Positions 42,511 through 50,925 of a stretch of 64,000 bases of DNA are shown here, in pieces. The DNA comes from Defluviitaleaceae bacterium (lineage in GTDB: Bacteria; Bacillota; Clostridia; Lachnospirales; WQUN01): assembly GCA_009779755.1 (NCBI GenBank), contig WRDO01000011.1:1-64000 (forward strand), given 5' to 3'. The position numbers were made by a program, and so were the translations under genes. The first letter of the stretch is position 1. Each line of letters starts with the position of its first letter. Below the pieces are notes generated by a model that saw nothing but the letters and a program-made list of their open reading frames with translations, made no database searches and was not told the origin of the DNA.

Positions 42511-44595
42511 ATGAAAGTTTATTCGGCGAGCGAAATCCGCAACGTAGCGGTGCTGGGCCACAGCGGCTGCGGCAAAACGAGCCTGATGGAGGCCGCGCTC
42601 CACCTCACCAAGGTAACCAGCCGTATGGGCCGCGTGGAGGACGGCAACACCGTGTCCGACTATGACGACGAAGAAAAGAGGCGCAAAGGCAGCGTCAGCG
42701 CGTCCTTGATCCCCATAGAATGGCAAGGCAATAAGGTCAACTTCATCGACACGCCCGGCTACTTCGACTTCGCCGGGGCGGTATCCGAAGCCCTCGCCGC
42801 CGCCGACGCCGCGCTTATCTTCGCCAACGCCAAAGCGGGCATCGAAGTAGGTACCGAAATCGCCTGCGAAAAAACGCAGGGTATGCCCCGCATTATTTTC
42901 GTAAACGGTATGGACGACGAACACGCCGACTATTACCGCGTTATCAGCGAAATGCGCGCGCAGTTGGGTAATTCCATCGTGCCGATTATGCTCCCCTTCA
43001 AGGAGGGCGGCAAAATCGCGGGTTATGTGGACAACCTTACGGGCAAGGCTTACAAATTTAACGGCAACGCCATAACACCCTGCGACGTACCCGCGGACAT
43101 GGCGGATATATATGAAGAGTACCACGCAATGCTGGTGGAAATCATCGCTGAATCCGATGAGGGGCTGATGGAAAAATTCTTCGGTGACGAAGCCCTCACC
43201 CCCGAGGAAATGCTCAGCGGCTTAAAAGCGGGTATCACGGCCGACAGCTTAACCCCCGTATTGTGCGGTGTGGCTACGACCGGAGTGGGTATTACGTCGC
43301 TGTTGGACTTTACCGTCAACATCCTCCCCCCCGCCGCCGAATTGAGAAAAGTAATTAAGGCAACCAACGACAAAGGTGACGCGGTGGACGTACCCTGCAC
43401 CGCCGAAGGCCCGTTGTGCGCCTTTGTGTTTAAGACCATCGCGGACCCGTTCGTGGGCCGTTTGAGTTTGTTCCGCGTATTTTCCGGCACGATCAAACGC
43501 GACACGCCGCTGTATAACGCAACAAGCGAAAAACCCGAAAAAGTGGGTTTCCTGTATGTCATGCGCGGTAAGGAACAAATCGAGGTAACCGAACTACGCG
43601 CGGGCGACATCGGCGCGATAGCCAAGCTGGCGGATACCGCAACCCAAGACACCCTTTGCATAAAAGCGAATATTTTAAAAGCCCCTGCCATAAAATACCC
43701 CGAATCCATGCTCTCCATGGCGGTCATCACCACAAAAAAGGGTGACGAGGATAAAATCTCAGGCGCGTTTTCCAAGCTGTTGGAAGAGGACAAGACCCTC
43801 ATCTTTAAAGTCAGCCGCGAAACGAAACAGGTCGTTATTTACGGTATCGGCGACAGCCAATTCGACGTGATGGTAAACCGCCTGAAGTCACGTTATAAAT
43901 TGGAAGTGGAACTCATCACCCCCCTCGTACCCTACCGTGAAACGATTAAAGGTAAATCCGACGTGAAGGGCAAATACGTGAAGCAAACCGGCGGCGGCGG
44001 CCAATACGGTATCGTGGACATGCGATTCGAACCCTCCGGCGACCTTGAAAAGGACTATGTATTCGAGGAGGTTGTCGTGGGCGGCAACGTACCCAAGCAA
44101 TACTTCCCCGCCGTGGATAAGGGCCTTGCCGAAAGCGTGAAGGCCGGCCCCGTGGCAGCCTACCCCGTGGTGGGCGTAAAGGCCATCCTGTACGACGGCA
44201 AGTACCACGCCGTGGACTCCTCCGAACTCGCCTTCAAAATGGCGGCCCAAATCGCCTTCAAGGACGGTTTTATGCAAGCCAAGCCCACGATCCTTGAGCC
44301 CATCATGAAAATCGCCGTCACCATCCCCGACAACTACACGGGCGATATCATGGGCGACATGAACAAGCGGCGCGGGCGTATCCTCGGTATGGAAAAGGTA
44401 GGCAAGAACCAAATCATTTCCGCCGAAGCCCCCCACAACGAAATGCTCAAATACCCCATCGAATTACGCTCCATGACCCAAGGCCGCGGTTCGTTCTCCA
44501 TGACCTTTGAGCGTTATGACGAAGCCCCGGGTGAAGTGCAGACCAAGATCATCACCGCACGCAAAGCGGAGCTGGAAGCCTTAAGGAACGAATAA
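42511..44595 (+). CDS. Elongation factor G-like GTPase (paralogue)
   Basis: A 694-residue EF-G family protein. G1 is GHSGCGKTSL rather than the GHVDxGKT of canonical EF-G, switch II is DTPGYFDF, and the G4 motif reads NGMD in place of NKMD. Domains II to V follow (VSRETKQVVIYGIGDSQFDV, GGGGQYGIVDMRF, PILEPIMKI). The features match the EF-G-like paralogue group of Clostridia and related phyla, whose role differs from that of the main translocase. The ATG at 42511 has GGAGG upstream; a TTG two codons earlier is less likely. Confidence 0.9.
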   Translation: MKVYSASEIRNVAVLGHSGCGKTSLMEAALHLTKVTSRMGRVEDGNTVSDYDDEEKRRKGSVSASLIPIEWQGNKVNFIDTPGYFDFAGAVSEALAAADAALIFANAKAGIEVGTEIACEKTQGMPRIIFVNGMDDEHADYYRVISEMRAQLGNSIVPIMLPFKEGGKIAGYVDNLTGKAYKFNGNAITPCDVPADMADIYEEYHAMLVEIIAESDEGLMEKFFGDEALTPEEMLSGLKAGITADSLTPVLCGVATTGVGITSLLDFTVNILPPAAELRKVIKATNDKGDAVDVPCTAEGPLCAFVFKTIADPFVGRLSLFRVFSGTIKRDTPLYNATSEKPEKVGFLYVMRGKEQIEVTELRAGDIGAIAKLADTATQDTLCIKANILKAPAIKYPESMLSMAVITTKKGDEDKISGAFSKLLEEDKTLIFKVSRETKQVVIYGIGDSQFDVMVNRLKSRYKLEVELITPLVPYRETIKGKSDVKGKYVKQTGGGGQYGIVDMRFEPSGDLEKDYVFEEVVVGGNVPKQYFPAVDKGLAESVKAGPVAAYPVVGVKAILYDGKYHAVDSSELAFKMAAQIAFKDGFMQAKPTILEPIMKIAVTIPDNYTGDIMGDMNKRRGRILGMEKVGKNQIISAEAPHNEMLKYPIELRSMTQGRGSFSMTFERYDEAPGEVQTKIITARKAELEALRNE

Positions 44596-44602
44596 ACGAA
44601 AC

Positions 44603-44648
44603 GGGGGTGAATTCGTCGGGTTTTGTCAAATCCGCCGTATTCACCCCC
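44603..44648 (+). terminator. Hairpin after the EF-G paralogue
   Basis: GGGGGTGAAT (44603-44612) pairs with ATTCACCCCC (44639-44648). The following T run is poor (TTGCTTGC), so it is a weak intrinsic terminator. Confidence 0.5.
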
Positions 44649-44693
44649 TTGCTTGCATTAAAAGAATAAATATGATACCATTCCCACCGCTCC

Positions 44694-44775
44694 GGGAGGA
44701 TACCCAAGTGGCCAAAGGGGTCGGACTGTAAATCCGCTAGCTCAGCTTTCGAAGGTTCAAATCCTTCTCCTCCCA
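44694..44775 (+). tRNA. tRNA-Tyr (anticodon GTA)
   Basis: A class II tRNA with acceptor stem GGGAGGA/TCCTCCC (44694-44700/44768-44774), a long variable arm (TAGCTCAGCTTTC) and anticodon loop CTGTAAA. No CCA is encoded. Confidence 0.95.
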
Positions 44776-44784
44776 AAAATGATA

Positions 44785-44818
44785 AACACCCGTCATGTGA
44801 TAATGGCGGGTGTTTTTT
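44785..44818 (+). terminator. Terminator of tRNA-Tyr
   Basis: ACACCCGTCA pairs with TGGCGGGTGT (one G-T) around an 8-nt loop, followed by six T. A clear Rho-independent terminator between the tRNA and the regulator gene. Confidence 0.85.
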
Positions 44819-44844
44819 GCTTCCGCTGTAAATGTGTGTTTTCC

Positions 44845-44876
44845 GTCGTTTTGTGTGGTAGAATGGCGAAAACGAC
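44845..44876 (+). promoter_or_regulatory. Inverted-repeat operator around the -10 of the regulator gene
   Basis: GTCGTTTT (44845-44852) and AAAACGAC (44869-44876) are a perfect 8-bp inverted repeat with 16 bp between. The possible -10 TAGAAT (44859-44864) lies in the centre. The layout fits autoregulation by the dimeric HTH protein encoded downstream. Confidence 0.6.
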
Positions 44877-44890
44877 AACAGGTGATAGGT

Positions 44891-46795
44891 ATGCCGATAA
44901 GCAGCTCCGCCGCATGGGTTAGGGAACTGCGTACGCGTAAGGAATGGTCCATGGAAAAACTGAAGATGGAACTGAGGGATGATTTCCATCTGAATATTTC
45001 CCGCATAGAACAAGGCTTGCAGCAACCGAAGATCACCACGTTGCAATCCATTGGGGAAACGTTATCCGTGACCATAGATGACTTTATATGCCCGATTTTG
45101 GAAAACCAACCGGCAAACGTATATACGCTCCGTTACCAATTGTCGCAAGCCCTCCAAACGGGGGATGTGGAGCTTGCGCAGAATTTGTATGACGAAATAA
45201 CCCGATTACCCGGGTTCAATACCCCCATTAACCGCCAGTACCTGCTGAGCCAAAAAGCCCAGCTCCGCTATTTGAAAGAAGAACCGTTCAAATCCCTAAT
45301 CACCGTCATTCACGAAGGAATAACCCAAACATTACATAAGTACGAATTAACGAACCTGAGCAACGCGTTGCTGGTGTACGAGGAGCCGATACTTTTTCAC
45401 CTGATGGCGAAAGCCTACCTGCGGGAGGGTGACTGCGCCAACGCTTTGCTTATTCTTAAGGGGATGCGCGACAGCTTTAACAAGCTGCCCATCGACGACA
45501 TCGAAAGGGACGAAACGCTCGCGCCCATATTGTTGACGCTGTCGGTCACCCTCATACGGGAAGGGGAGTACACGCAAGCGATAGGGGTCTGTGACGAAGG
45601 TCTGGAGATTTCCGCCACCCGAAACCAAGGGGCGTATACCCCGGCTTTTTTGCATAACAAGGCAATTTGCCTGCGGTGCCTTGGGGATGATGAATCCGCC
45701 CGCAAAACATATCGGCTCGCTTTTTTCGGTTATGAGATGCTGCATAAAAGAAACAAAGCCCAAGAGGTATTGGACGAAACCCATAAGCATAACCTGACCT
45801 TTGAAACGTACGGCGTGGAAAAGCTGGAATACGTCCCGATAACGGGTTACGCGTACAAATGTAGCGAAATGATACCCTGTAAAAACATACCCGAACTGAT
45901 AAAAAATACGCGCATCCATTTGGGCCTTACCCAAGAGGATGTGTTCCAAGGTATATGCAGCAAGTCCACGTATTCGAAAATAGAAAATAACCGAACCGAA
46001 CCCAACCATTACCTGCTGGAGGCGATCTTCCAACGCTTGGGGTTGGATATTAACCTTTATTGCCGGTTCTATTTGGGTACGAAGAACTTTGAAATTTATC
46101 GGCAAAGGGAACGGATGCACCAATTACTGATAAAAAAAAGATATGCCGAAGCCGAAGAAATGCTGGTGGAACTGGAAAAACATGATGAATACAAAGAAGG
46201 GTGTAATTTGCAGTTTCTCTTAACGGCGAAAGCGACGTTTTATCTTAATCGCAATGGATTTACGCCGGAATACTTGAGGATGTTGTTTGATGCATTGGCG
46301 GTTACATGGCCGGATTATAACGAAGAAGAAATAAACACGAAAAGGCTTACGCATTATGAAACCACAATCATCAATCAAATCGCCGGATATTATTATTCAA
46401 ATGGAATTTATATAAATGCTGAAAAAATATGCATTCGTTTAATTGATAAGTTTAATACACAATCCATAGATGAAACGGAAAAAATGAAATTATATGCGAC
46501 GGTTATATATAATTATTCTTCTTGCTTAAATGAAATGAAACAATATGATGAATCAATGAAATTAATTAGAAACGGAATTAAATTCGATAGGGAAAGAGGT
46601 AGGTTTTTAAGTCTATCCCAATTGATATATTTATGGGCTTTTAACCTTTTTGATGCCGACAGGCAAAAAGAAAGTGTTCCCTTTTTTGCTATAGCATATT
46701 ATGGTTCATACATTCTTGATGAATATGGAAAATCATCGTATGTATCCATTATAAGCGATCACGTAGAGGAACACTTTAATATTAAATTTGAATAG
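44891..46795 (+). CDS. Tandem HTH-TPR regulator (RRNPP-like)
   Basis: A 634-residue protein that appears to be two HTH-plus-helical-repeat units in a row. The first HTH (residues ~7-70) shows WVRELRTRKEWSMEKLK and NISRIEQGLQQPKITTLQSI. Helical repeats follow to ~320 (AYLREGDCANALLILKGM, LSVTLIREGEYTQAIGVCDE). The second HTH (~330-385) shows IHLGLTQEDVFQGICSKSTY and SKIENNRTEPNHYLLE, followed by more repeats (YYYSNGIYINAEKICIRLID). One HTH followed by TPRs is the plan of Rgg/PlcR/ComR pheromone receptors; a doubled version would be a single-chain dimer. AGGTGATAGG precedes the ATG. The 3' 600 bases are AT-rich. A small exported-peptide gene converges 2 nt after the stop. Confidence 0.8.
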   Translation: MPISSSAAWVRELRTRKEWSMEKLKMELRDDFHLNISRIEQGLQQPKITTLQSIGETLSVTIDDFICPILENQPANVYTLRYQLSQALQTGDVELAQNLYDEITRLPGFNTPINRQYLLSQKAQLRYLKEEPFKSLITVIHEGITQTLHKYELTNLSNALLVYEEPILFHLMAKAYLREGDCANALLILKGMRDSFNKLPIDDIERDETLAPILLTLSVTLIREGEYTQAIGVCDEGLEISATRNQGAYTPAFLHNKAICLRCLGDDESARKTYRLAFFGYEMLHKRNKAQEVLDETHKHNLTFETYGVEKLEYVPITGYAYKCSEMIPCKNIPELIKNTRIHLGLTQEDVFQGICSKSTYSKIENNRTEPNHYLLEAIFQRLGLDINLYCRFYLGTKNFEIYRQRERMHQLLIKKRYAEAEEMLVELEKHDEYKEGCNLQFLLTAKATFYLNRNGFTPEYLRMLFDALAVTWPDYNEEEINTKRLTHYETTIINQIAGYYYSNGIYINAEKICIRLIDKFNTQSIDETEKMKLYATVIYNYSSCLNEMKQYDESMKLIRNGIKFDRERGRFLSLSQLIYLWAFNLFDADRQKESVPFFAIAYYGSYILDEYGKSSYVSIISDHVEEHFNIKFE

Positions 46796-46797
46796 GT

Positions 46798-46965
46798 TTA
46801 ATCGTCAAACCAATTTTCCCAAGGGTGTCTCGGAGGGTTTGCCGTCGTTTGTACAATTTCTTCATCCGGAAGTACAATTTCTGTCAACCCCGGAGGTATA
46901 ACAACCAAAACCAATGTTGCTGCCAGTACGATACTGATCACTTTCGTAAGGAATGATTTCTTCAT
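46798..46965 (-). CDS. Small exported peptide, candidate pheromone precursor
   Basis: A 55-codon gene. GGAG lies 8 bases before the ATG (AAAAAAGGAGATGACGAA), so translation is likely. The product begins with a basic end and a hydrophobic core (MKKSFLTKVISIVLAATLVL), a typical export signal, then a short linker and the C-terminal end TTANPPRHPWENWFDD. Precursors of this size, charge and layout serve Phr, PapR and SHP-type signalling, where the C-terminus is released and re-imported to bind a TPR receptor. The gene converges with the HTH-TPR regulator, stops 2 nt apart. I infer that they form a pair; a secreted small protein of other function is possible. Confidence 0.65.
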   Translation of the reverse strand: MKKSFLTKVISIVLAATLVLVVIPPGLTEIVLPDEEIVQTTANPPRHPWENWFDD

Positions 46966-47091
46966 TTCGTCATCTCCTTTTTTGATATCGATTGCACGTC
47001 GAAAGCTATCACATGAAATAACAACTTGTCCGTACTTTTCACGAAACCTTATAAATATATAAATATAAAATAATTAAATATTCCGTTCGAC

Positions 47092-47120
47092 TTGCAAATA
47101 AAAACCCCGTGTAATATAAT
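47092..47120 (+). promoter_or_regulatory. Promoter of the HTH/S24 repressor gene
   Basis: TTGCAA (47092-47097) and TATAAT (47115-47120) are exactly 17 bp apart, about 38 nt upstream of the ATG. The 192-base gap 46966-47157 otherwise contains the peptide-gene leader. Confidence 0.75.
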
Positions 47121-47129
47121 TCCGTGAAA

Positions 47130-47143
47130 CGAACACATGTGCT
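47130..47143. promoter_or_regulatory. SOS-box-like sequence next to the transcription start
   Basis: CGAAC-ACAT-GTGCT matches the Gram-positive LexA box CGAAC-N4-GTTCG at 8 of 10 fixed positions. It lies just after the predicted start point, where a repressor would act. The core CACATGTG is also palindromic. Confidence 0.35.
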
Positions 47144-47157
47144 GCGGAGGGATTTAT

Positions 47158-47928
47158 ATGATTATCGCCGAACGCTTGCGCCTGTTGCGGCGGGAAAAGA
47201 GTCTGAGCAAGCGGGAATTGGTTAACATGCTCCCGTTAAACTATAGTACGTATGCCAATTACGAATCGGGCTTTCGGGAGCCCAACTCCGATGTGTTGCA
47301 AATGCTTTCGCGGCATTTCGGGGTGAGCATCGATTTTATCATCGGCGCGACGGAAAACAGGATGCGGGCCGACGAAGTGGCGGTGCTGACGGACGCCGAA
47401 CATAAACACATCATGCAATACAGGACGTTGGACACGCACGGGCGTGACTTGGTGGATGTCGTAATGCAGAAGGAAACGGAGCGGGTCAGCTTGCCCAATA
47501 CGCAGAATGTGGTGGGCGGGCGACAAGTGGTGGACAACAGGGTCACGCTTCGGGTCTATCAGCAGAAGGCCTCCGCGGGGTTGGGCAGTTATTTGGGCGA
47601 AGAGAGCGACAGGGATTATGAACTGATGCGCTTTGCGGCTACGCCGGTGAGCGAGAAAGCGGACTTCTGCGTCAAGATTAAAGGCGACAGTATGGAACCG
47701 AAGATCGCCGATGAGGATATCGTGTTCGTAAAGGCCGTACCCAAGGTGGATGCCGACAATGTGGGTATCTTCGTATACGAAGGGGAATCCTATTGCAAAC
47801 GGCTGCGGATCGACCATAAAAAAGGAGCGATCCTGTTGGAATCGCTCAATAAAGCGTATGCGCCGAAGCAAATCGCAAACCCCGAGCAGTTACGCACGGT
47901 GGGTTTGGTTATCGGGATTGCGGAGTAG
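47158..47928 (+). CDS. HTH and S24-peptidase repressor (LexA/CI-like)
   Basis: A 256-residue two-domain repressor. Residues ~1-62 form an XRE HTH (LRLLRREKSLSKRELVNML, YANYESGFREP). The S24 domain (~140-256) has a likely self-cleavage site in KASAGLG (Ala-Gly), the Ser nucleophile in KGDSMEPKI and the Lys in ESYCKRLRI. Such proteins cleave themselves with RecA filament after DNA damage and then release target genes. The ATG at 47158 follows GGAGGG. No phage genes are adjacent. Its 3' end overlaps the convergent helD gene by 20 nt. Confidence 0.87.
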   Translation: MIIAERLRLLRREKSLSKRELVNMLPLNYSTYANYESGFREPNSDVLQMLSRHFGVSIDFIIGATENRMRADEVAVLTDAEHKHIMQYRTLDTHGRDLVDVVMQKETERVSLPNTQNVVGGRQVVDNRVTLRVYQQKASAGLGSYLGEESDRDYELMRFAATPVSEKADFCVKIKGDSMEPKIADEDIVFVKAVPKVDADNVGIFVYEGESYCKRLRIDHKKGAILLESLNKAYAPKQIANPEQLRTVGLVIGIAE

Positions 47929-50071
47929 CGATCAGATATAACCGGTGTAATGCGCGGGTGCAAATAAGGTAAAACAGCTTGCCGCCGATACGTCCGTATT
48001 CCGGGCAGATAACGGCGTCAAATTCCAAACCCTTGGCGAAAGGTACGGCCATCACCATGGTGCCGGGGGCAAAACGGCTTTCACTTGTATTAATCAGCTT
48101 AACTTCGGTGCGATTCGCATCGGAGTTATTTTTTATCAGTTGGGTGTGGAACGCGCAGGCGTTTTTTGTGTCGGAAAGGAGGATGCCGACGGTTTTGTAT
48201 TCCTTGGGGAGCCGCGCGAGGATGTCGAAAACAGCGGCGTAAGGGTCGGACGTTTCGATGATTTCGGGTGCGTCACCGTGGCGCATATATAATGAGGAAT
48301 CGGCGTCGGCTTCGGATTGGGTGTGCAATATACCTTGGGCGAAACGGTTGATTTCGTAGGTTGAACGGTAGCTCTTGGACAGGGGGATGACTTGCGCGTG
48401 GGGGTATATCGCCGTGATATGCCCGCGGTCGTGCAGGTTGATGTCGGGGTACAGCGCTTGGTTGGTGTCGGCTAAAATAGTGAAGTGGCTGGCGGGATAT
48501 AATTTTTGCAGGATACGGTGCTGCAAGGGGGCGCAATCCTGCGCTTCGTCCAGCAGGATATGCTTGACGGATTTGTCCGCAGCGACGCGCCCGGTAAGGA
48601 TCGATACATAAAGCAACGCCAACGCGTCTTCGTAGTGCAGGGTTTCCCGCTTTAACGATTCGTGGATATAACGCGAAGGGAGCGAACCCCAGCTTTTTAA
48701 CGCCCGTTCGTAGAGCTTTTGCGGCTTGGGGGACAGGCGTTGGCGCAGGTCGGTGATGACGATGAGTTTTTCCTCCTCGTATTTTTGCCGCGCTTCCTCG
48801 TCGGTCAGGTTGTCGTCCGCGATGGATTCGAACAACGCGGTGACGGCTTTCCTGTTGGCCTTATAATATTCCGCGAAGCATTGCTGTACATAGTCGAGTA
48901 CGCGGGTGGTTTTGGTTGACAGCATGGAGGCGCTGGTCCTGTCCGAATAAAGGGCGGCGAGGCGGTTCTTGTCACAAATCTTGTCGCGGTAGAAGTACAC
49001 GTCCTCGGCAAAGGAAGGGGCGTGGTTGCGTACCGTTTCCTCCAAGTGGTCGAGGAAGGCGGGGGAATATTTTTGCGTGAGGCAAAAGCGGCGGTCGTCC
49101 CGCGGGTTGGCATTCCCCGACGGATCGGAACAGGAAAGGTAGTCGATCAATTCATACCCGTCCGTAAAGGGCCGCGAGGAATGCGTGCGGATCAGCTCCG
49201 CGAAGTCCAAGTGCTGTACGTCGTCTTCCCCCAAGTCGGGGATGATGCCTTCGATGTAGGAAGCGAAGATCGGGCTGGGGGAAAAGATGCGCAAACGTCC
49301 GGAGGATAACGACGAGCGGTGGCGGTATAAAAGATACGCCAAGCGGTGCAGACCCACGGAGGTTTTCCCGCTGCCCGCCGGGCCGAATACGATGACCGAA
49401 TCGGCCTCCGAACGGATGGCCTTATTCTGCTCGCTCTGTATGGAATGGATGATCGTCTTGATTTTCGCGTCGCTTACCTTGGAAAGCTCCTTGCGCAGGA
49501 TGTCGTCCTCCACGGCAAGGTCGGAATCGAAGAAATAGAGGAGTTCTCCTTTTTCGATTTGGTAATGACGCTTTAATATGATTTCCCCGTTGATCGTCGG
49601 ATTTTCCTTAACGGGTACGGCAAAGGACGCTTGCCCCACCCCGTAATCGTAATACAGGGACGAAATGGGCGCGCGCCAATCGTAGATATGGAAGGTTTGC
49701 GTTTGCTCGTCAAAGAGGGAATGGCGGCCGATGTAGATTTCCTCGCGGTCGTCGTAGCCGCGTTCGATGAAGTCCAACCGCGCGAAGTAGGGCGTACCCA
49801 TGATGCGCGTAAGGCGCGCGAGCTCCTTGGAGGTTTCCGAATAAGCGGATTCGGTAGCGGCTACTTCCTGCGCATACATCGTCAGCGTGACCACATCGTC
49901 GAAATCACGGATGATGCCCGTGGCTTTGGACATTTGGCGCCGGGCTTCCAATACCCCTTCGCGGCGCGCGCGCAGTCCTTCGGTATTTTTGTTGATTTGA
50001 CTAAGGATCGCGTCACGTACGACGGAAATTTTCCGCTCTTCATATTCGCGTATCTGCGTTACCTGTGACAT
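47909..50071 (-). CDS. helD: HelD-like UvrD-family ATPase
   Basis: A 720-residue HelD/helicase IV relative. The N-terminal coiled arm (residues ~1-70) carries Arg/Glu-rich helices (ILSQINKNTEGLRARREGVL), Walker A is FGPAGSGKTSVGLHRL, Walker B is ILLDEAQDCAP, and VPFAKGLEFDAVI is motif V. HelD removes and recycles stalled RNA polymerase. The ATG at 50071 has GGAGG five bases upstream; an in-frame longer start extends into the promoter region and is unlikely. Confidence 0.88.
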   Translation of the reverse strand: MSQVTQIREYEERKISVVRDAILSQINKNTEGLRARREGVLEARRQMSKATGIIRDFDDVVTLTMYAQEVAATESAYSETSKELARLTRIMGTPYFARLDFIERGYDDREEIYIGRHSLFDEQTQTFHIYDWRAPISSLYYDYGVGQASFAVPVKENPTINGEIILKRHYQIEKGELLYFFDSDLAVEDDILRKELSKVSDAKIKTIIHSIQSEQNKAIRSEADSVIVFGPAGSGKTSVGLHRLAYLLYRHRSSLSSGRLRIFSPSPIFASYIEGIIPDLGEDDVQHLDFAELIRTHSSRPFTDGYELIDYLSCSDPSGNANPRDDRRFCLTQKYSPAFLDHLEETVRNHAPSFAEDVYFYRDKICDKNRLAALYSDRTSASMLSTKTTRVLDYVQQCFAEYYKANRKAVTALFESIADDNLTDEEARQKYEEEKLIVITDLRQRLSPKPQKLYERALKSWGSLPSRYIHESLKRETLHYEDALALLYVSILTGRVAADKSVKHILLDEAQDCAPLQHRILQKLYPASHFTILADTNQALYPDINLHDRGHITAIYPHAQVIPLSKSYRSTYEINRFAQGILHTQSEADADSSLYMRHGDAPEIIETSDPYAAVFDILARLPKEYKTVGILLSDTKNACAFHTQLIKNNSDANRTEVKLINTSESRFAPGTMVMAVPFAKGLEFDAVICPEYGRIGGKLFYLICTRALHRLYLIATPQSR

Positions 50072-50201
50072 GTTGCCTCCATTTGCGTAATCGGTAATGG
50101 GATTGCGCGGACTTCCCCGTGAATATATAATAGTATTGTAATATTTCCCCCGTATTATGTCGATACAGGGCCGGAGGGGTATGCTCACAGGAGGGTTGTA
50201 T

Positions 50202-50918
50202 ATGTTAACGAGCGTTTTTTATTACAACCTCTACAAGCCCTATATCATCGGCAATGCGAACGGGCGCGGGGACAATTTCGCCCCGCGGCGCAACCGTATC
50301 GCGGATAAGCGCGAAACCCCCGAAACATCGGGGCCGGTCTTTGTGTTGAACAAATCGCTCAAAAACGATATGGTCAACTACGCGCGTTCCGTCTCGCACG
50401 GTGTGGTGGACTTACGCGCCGCCACGTACCGTACCGCCAGCGATATGTTGGGTTTTAACCGTTCCGCCCACCAAAACGGGTGGGACTTTGCCGTGGGCAC
50501 GCTGGTGAATGACCTTTCGGCCTTCGCCGACCATTACAATCGGAGCGCGGGTTTTATGCAAACCCAAGACCACAGTACGGGTCTCCGCGCCTTCTCCTAC
50601 GAAATTACGGATAATATATTCTATAACCGCGGCCGCTTGGAAATGCTTGGCTTCAACCTTTCCGAAGAGGGGCACATCGCATTCGATTCCGATTTTGTGC
50701 GCAACATGTCCTTCGAAGAGATAAACGTCGCCATCGGTGAAAACATCGAAATCTTTTCCGGTCTTCAATCCTTCACCCAACAGCTCCTGACCGAACCGCT
50801 CGTGGAGCATATGCGCTTCCGCGGTTTAAGCTACCATTACAACTACCAGCGCGGGCAAATGGAGACGGACGGGTTCGGGTTGCTGGAAATGGGTTTGCTG
50901 GTGGACAGAACCGTATAG
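50202..50918 (+). CDS. Hypothetical protein with FliD-C-like segment
   Basis: A 238-residue protein I do not recognise. Residues ~110-170 (LVNDLSAFADHYNRSAGFMQ, LEMLGFNLSEEGHIAFDSDF) recall the C-terminal helices and LGI-x-x-x-G-x-L/I-x-x-D strand of flagellar cap proteins. No flagellar genes are nearby, and the N-terminus has no signal peptide. GGAGGG precedes the ATG at 50202. It converges with the thiolase gene, stops 7 nt apart. Confidence 0.55.
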   Translation: MLTSVFYYNLYKPYIIGNANGRGDNFAPRRNRIADKRETPETSGPVFVLNKSLKNDMVNYARSVSHGVVDLRAATYRTASDMLGFNRSAHQNGWDFAVGTLVNDLSAFADHYNRSAGFMQTQDHSTGLRAFSYEITDNIFYNRGRLEMLGFNLSEEGHIAFDSDFVRNMSFEEINVAIGENIEIFSGLQSFTQQLLTEPLVEHMRFRGLSYHYNYQRGQMETDGFGLLEMGLLVDRTV

Positions 50919-50925
50919 GAACGGT

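Noticed and set aside
43050..43802. A 250-codon minus-strand frame opposite the EF-G paralogue (and others at 42466-43125 and 43888-44436)
   Set aside because: They are shadows of a GC-rich conserved gene; no start signals and no known motifs.
45347..46123. A 258-codon minus-strand frame opposite the tandem HTH-TPR regulator
   Set aside because: The sense strand has recognisable HTH and repeat motifs; the antisense protein has none and no start signal.
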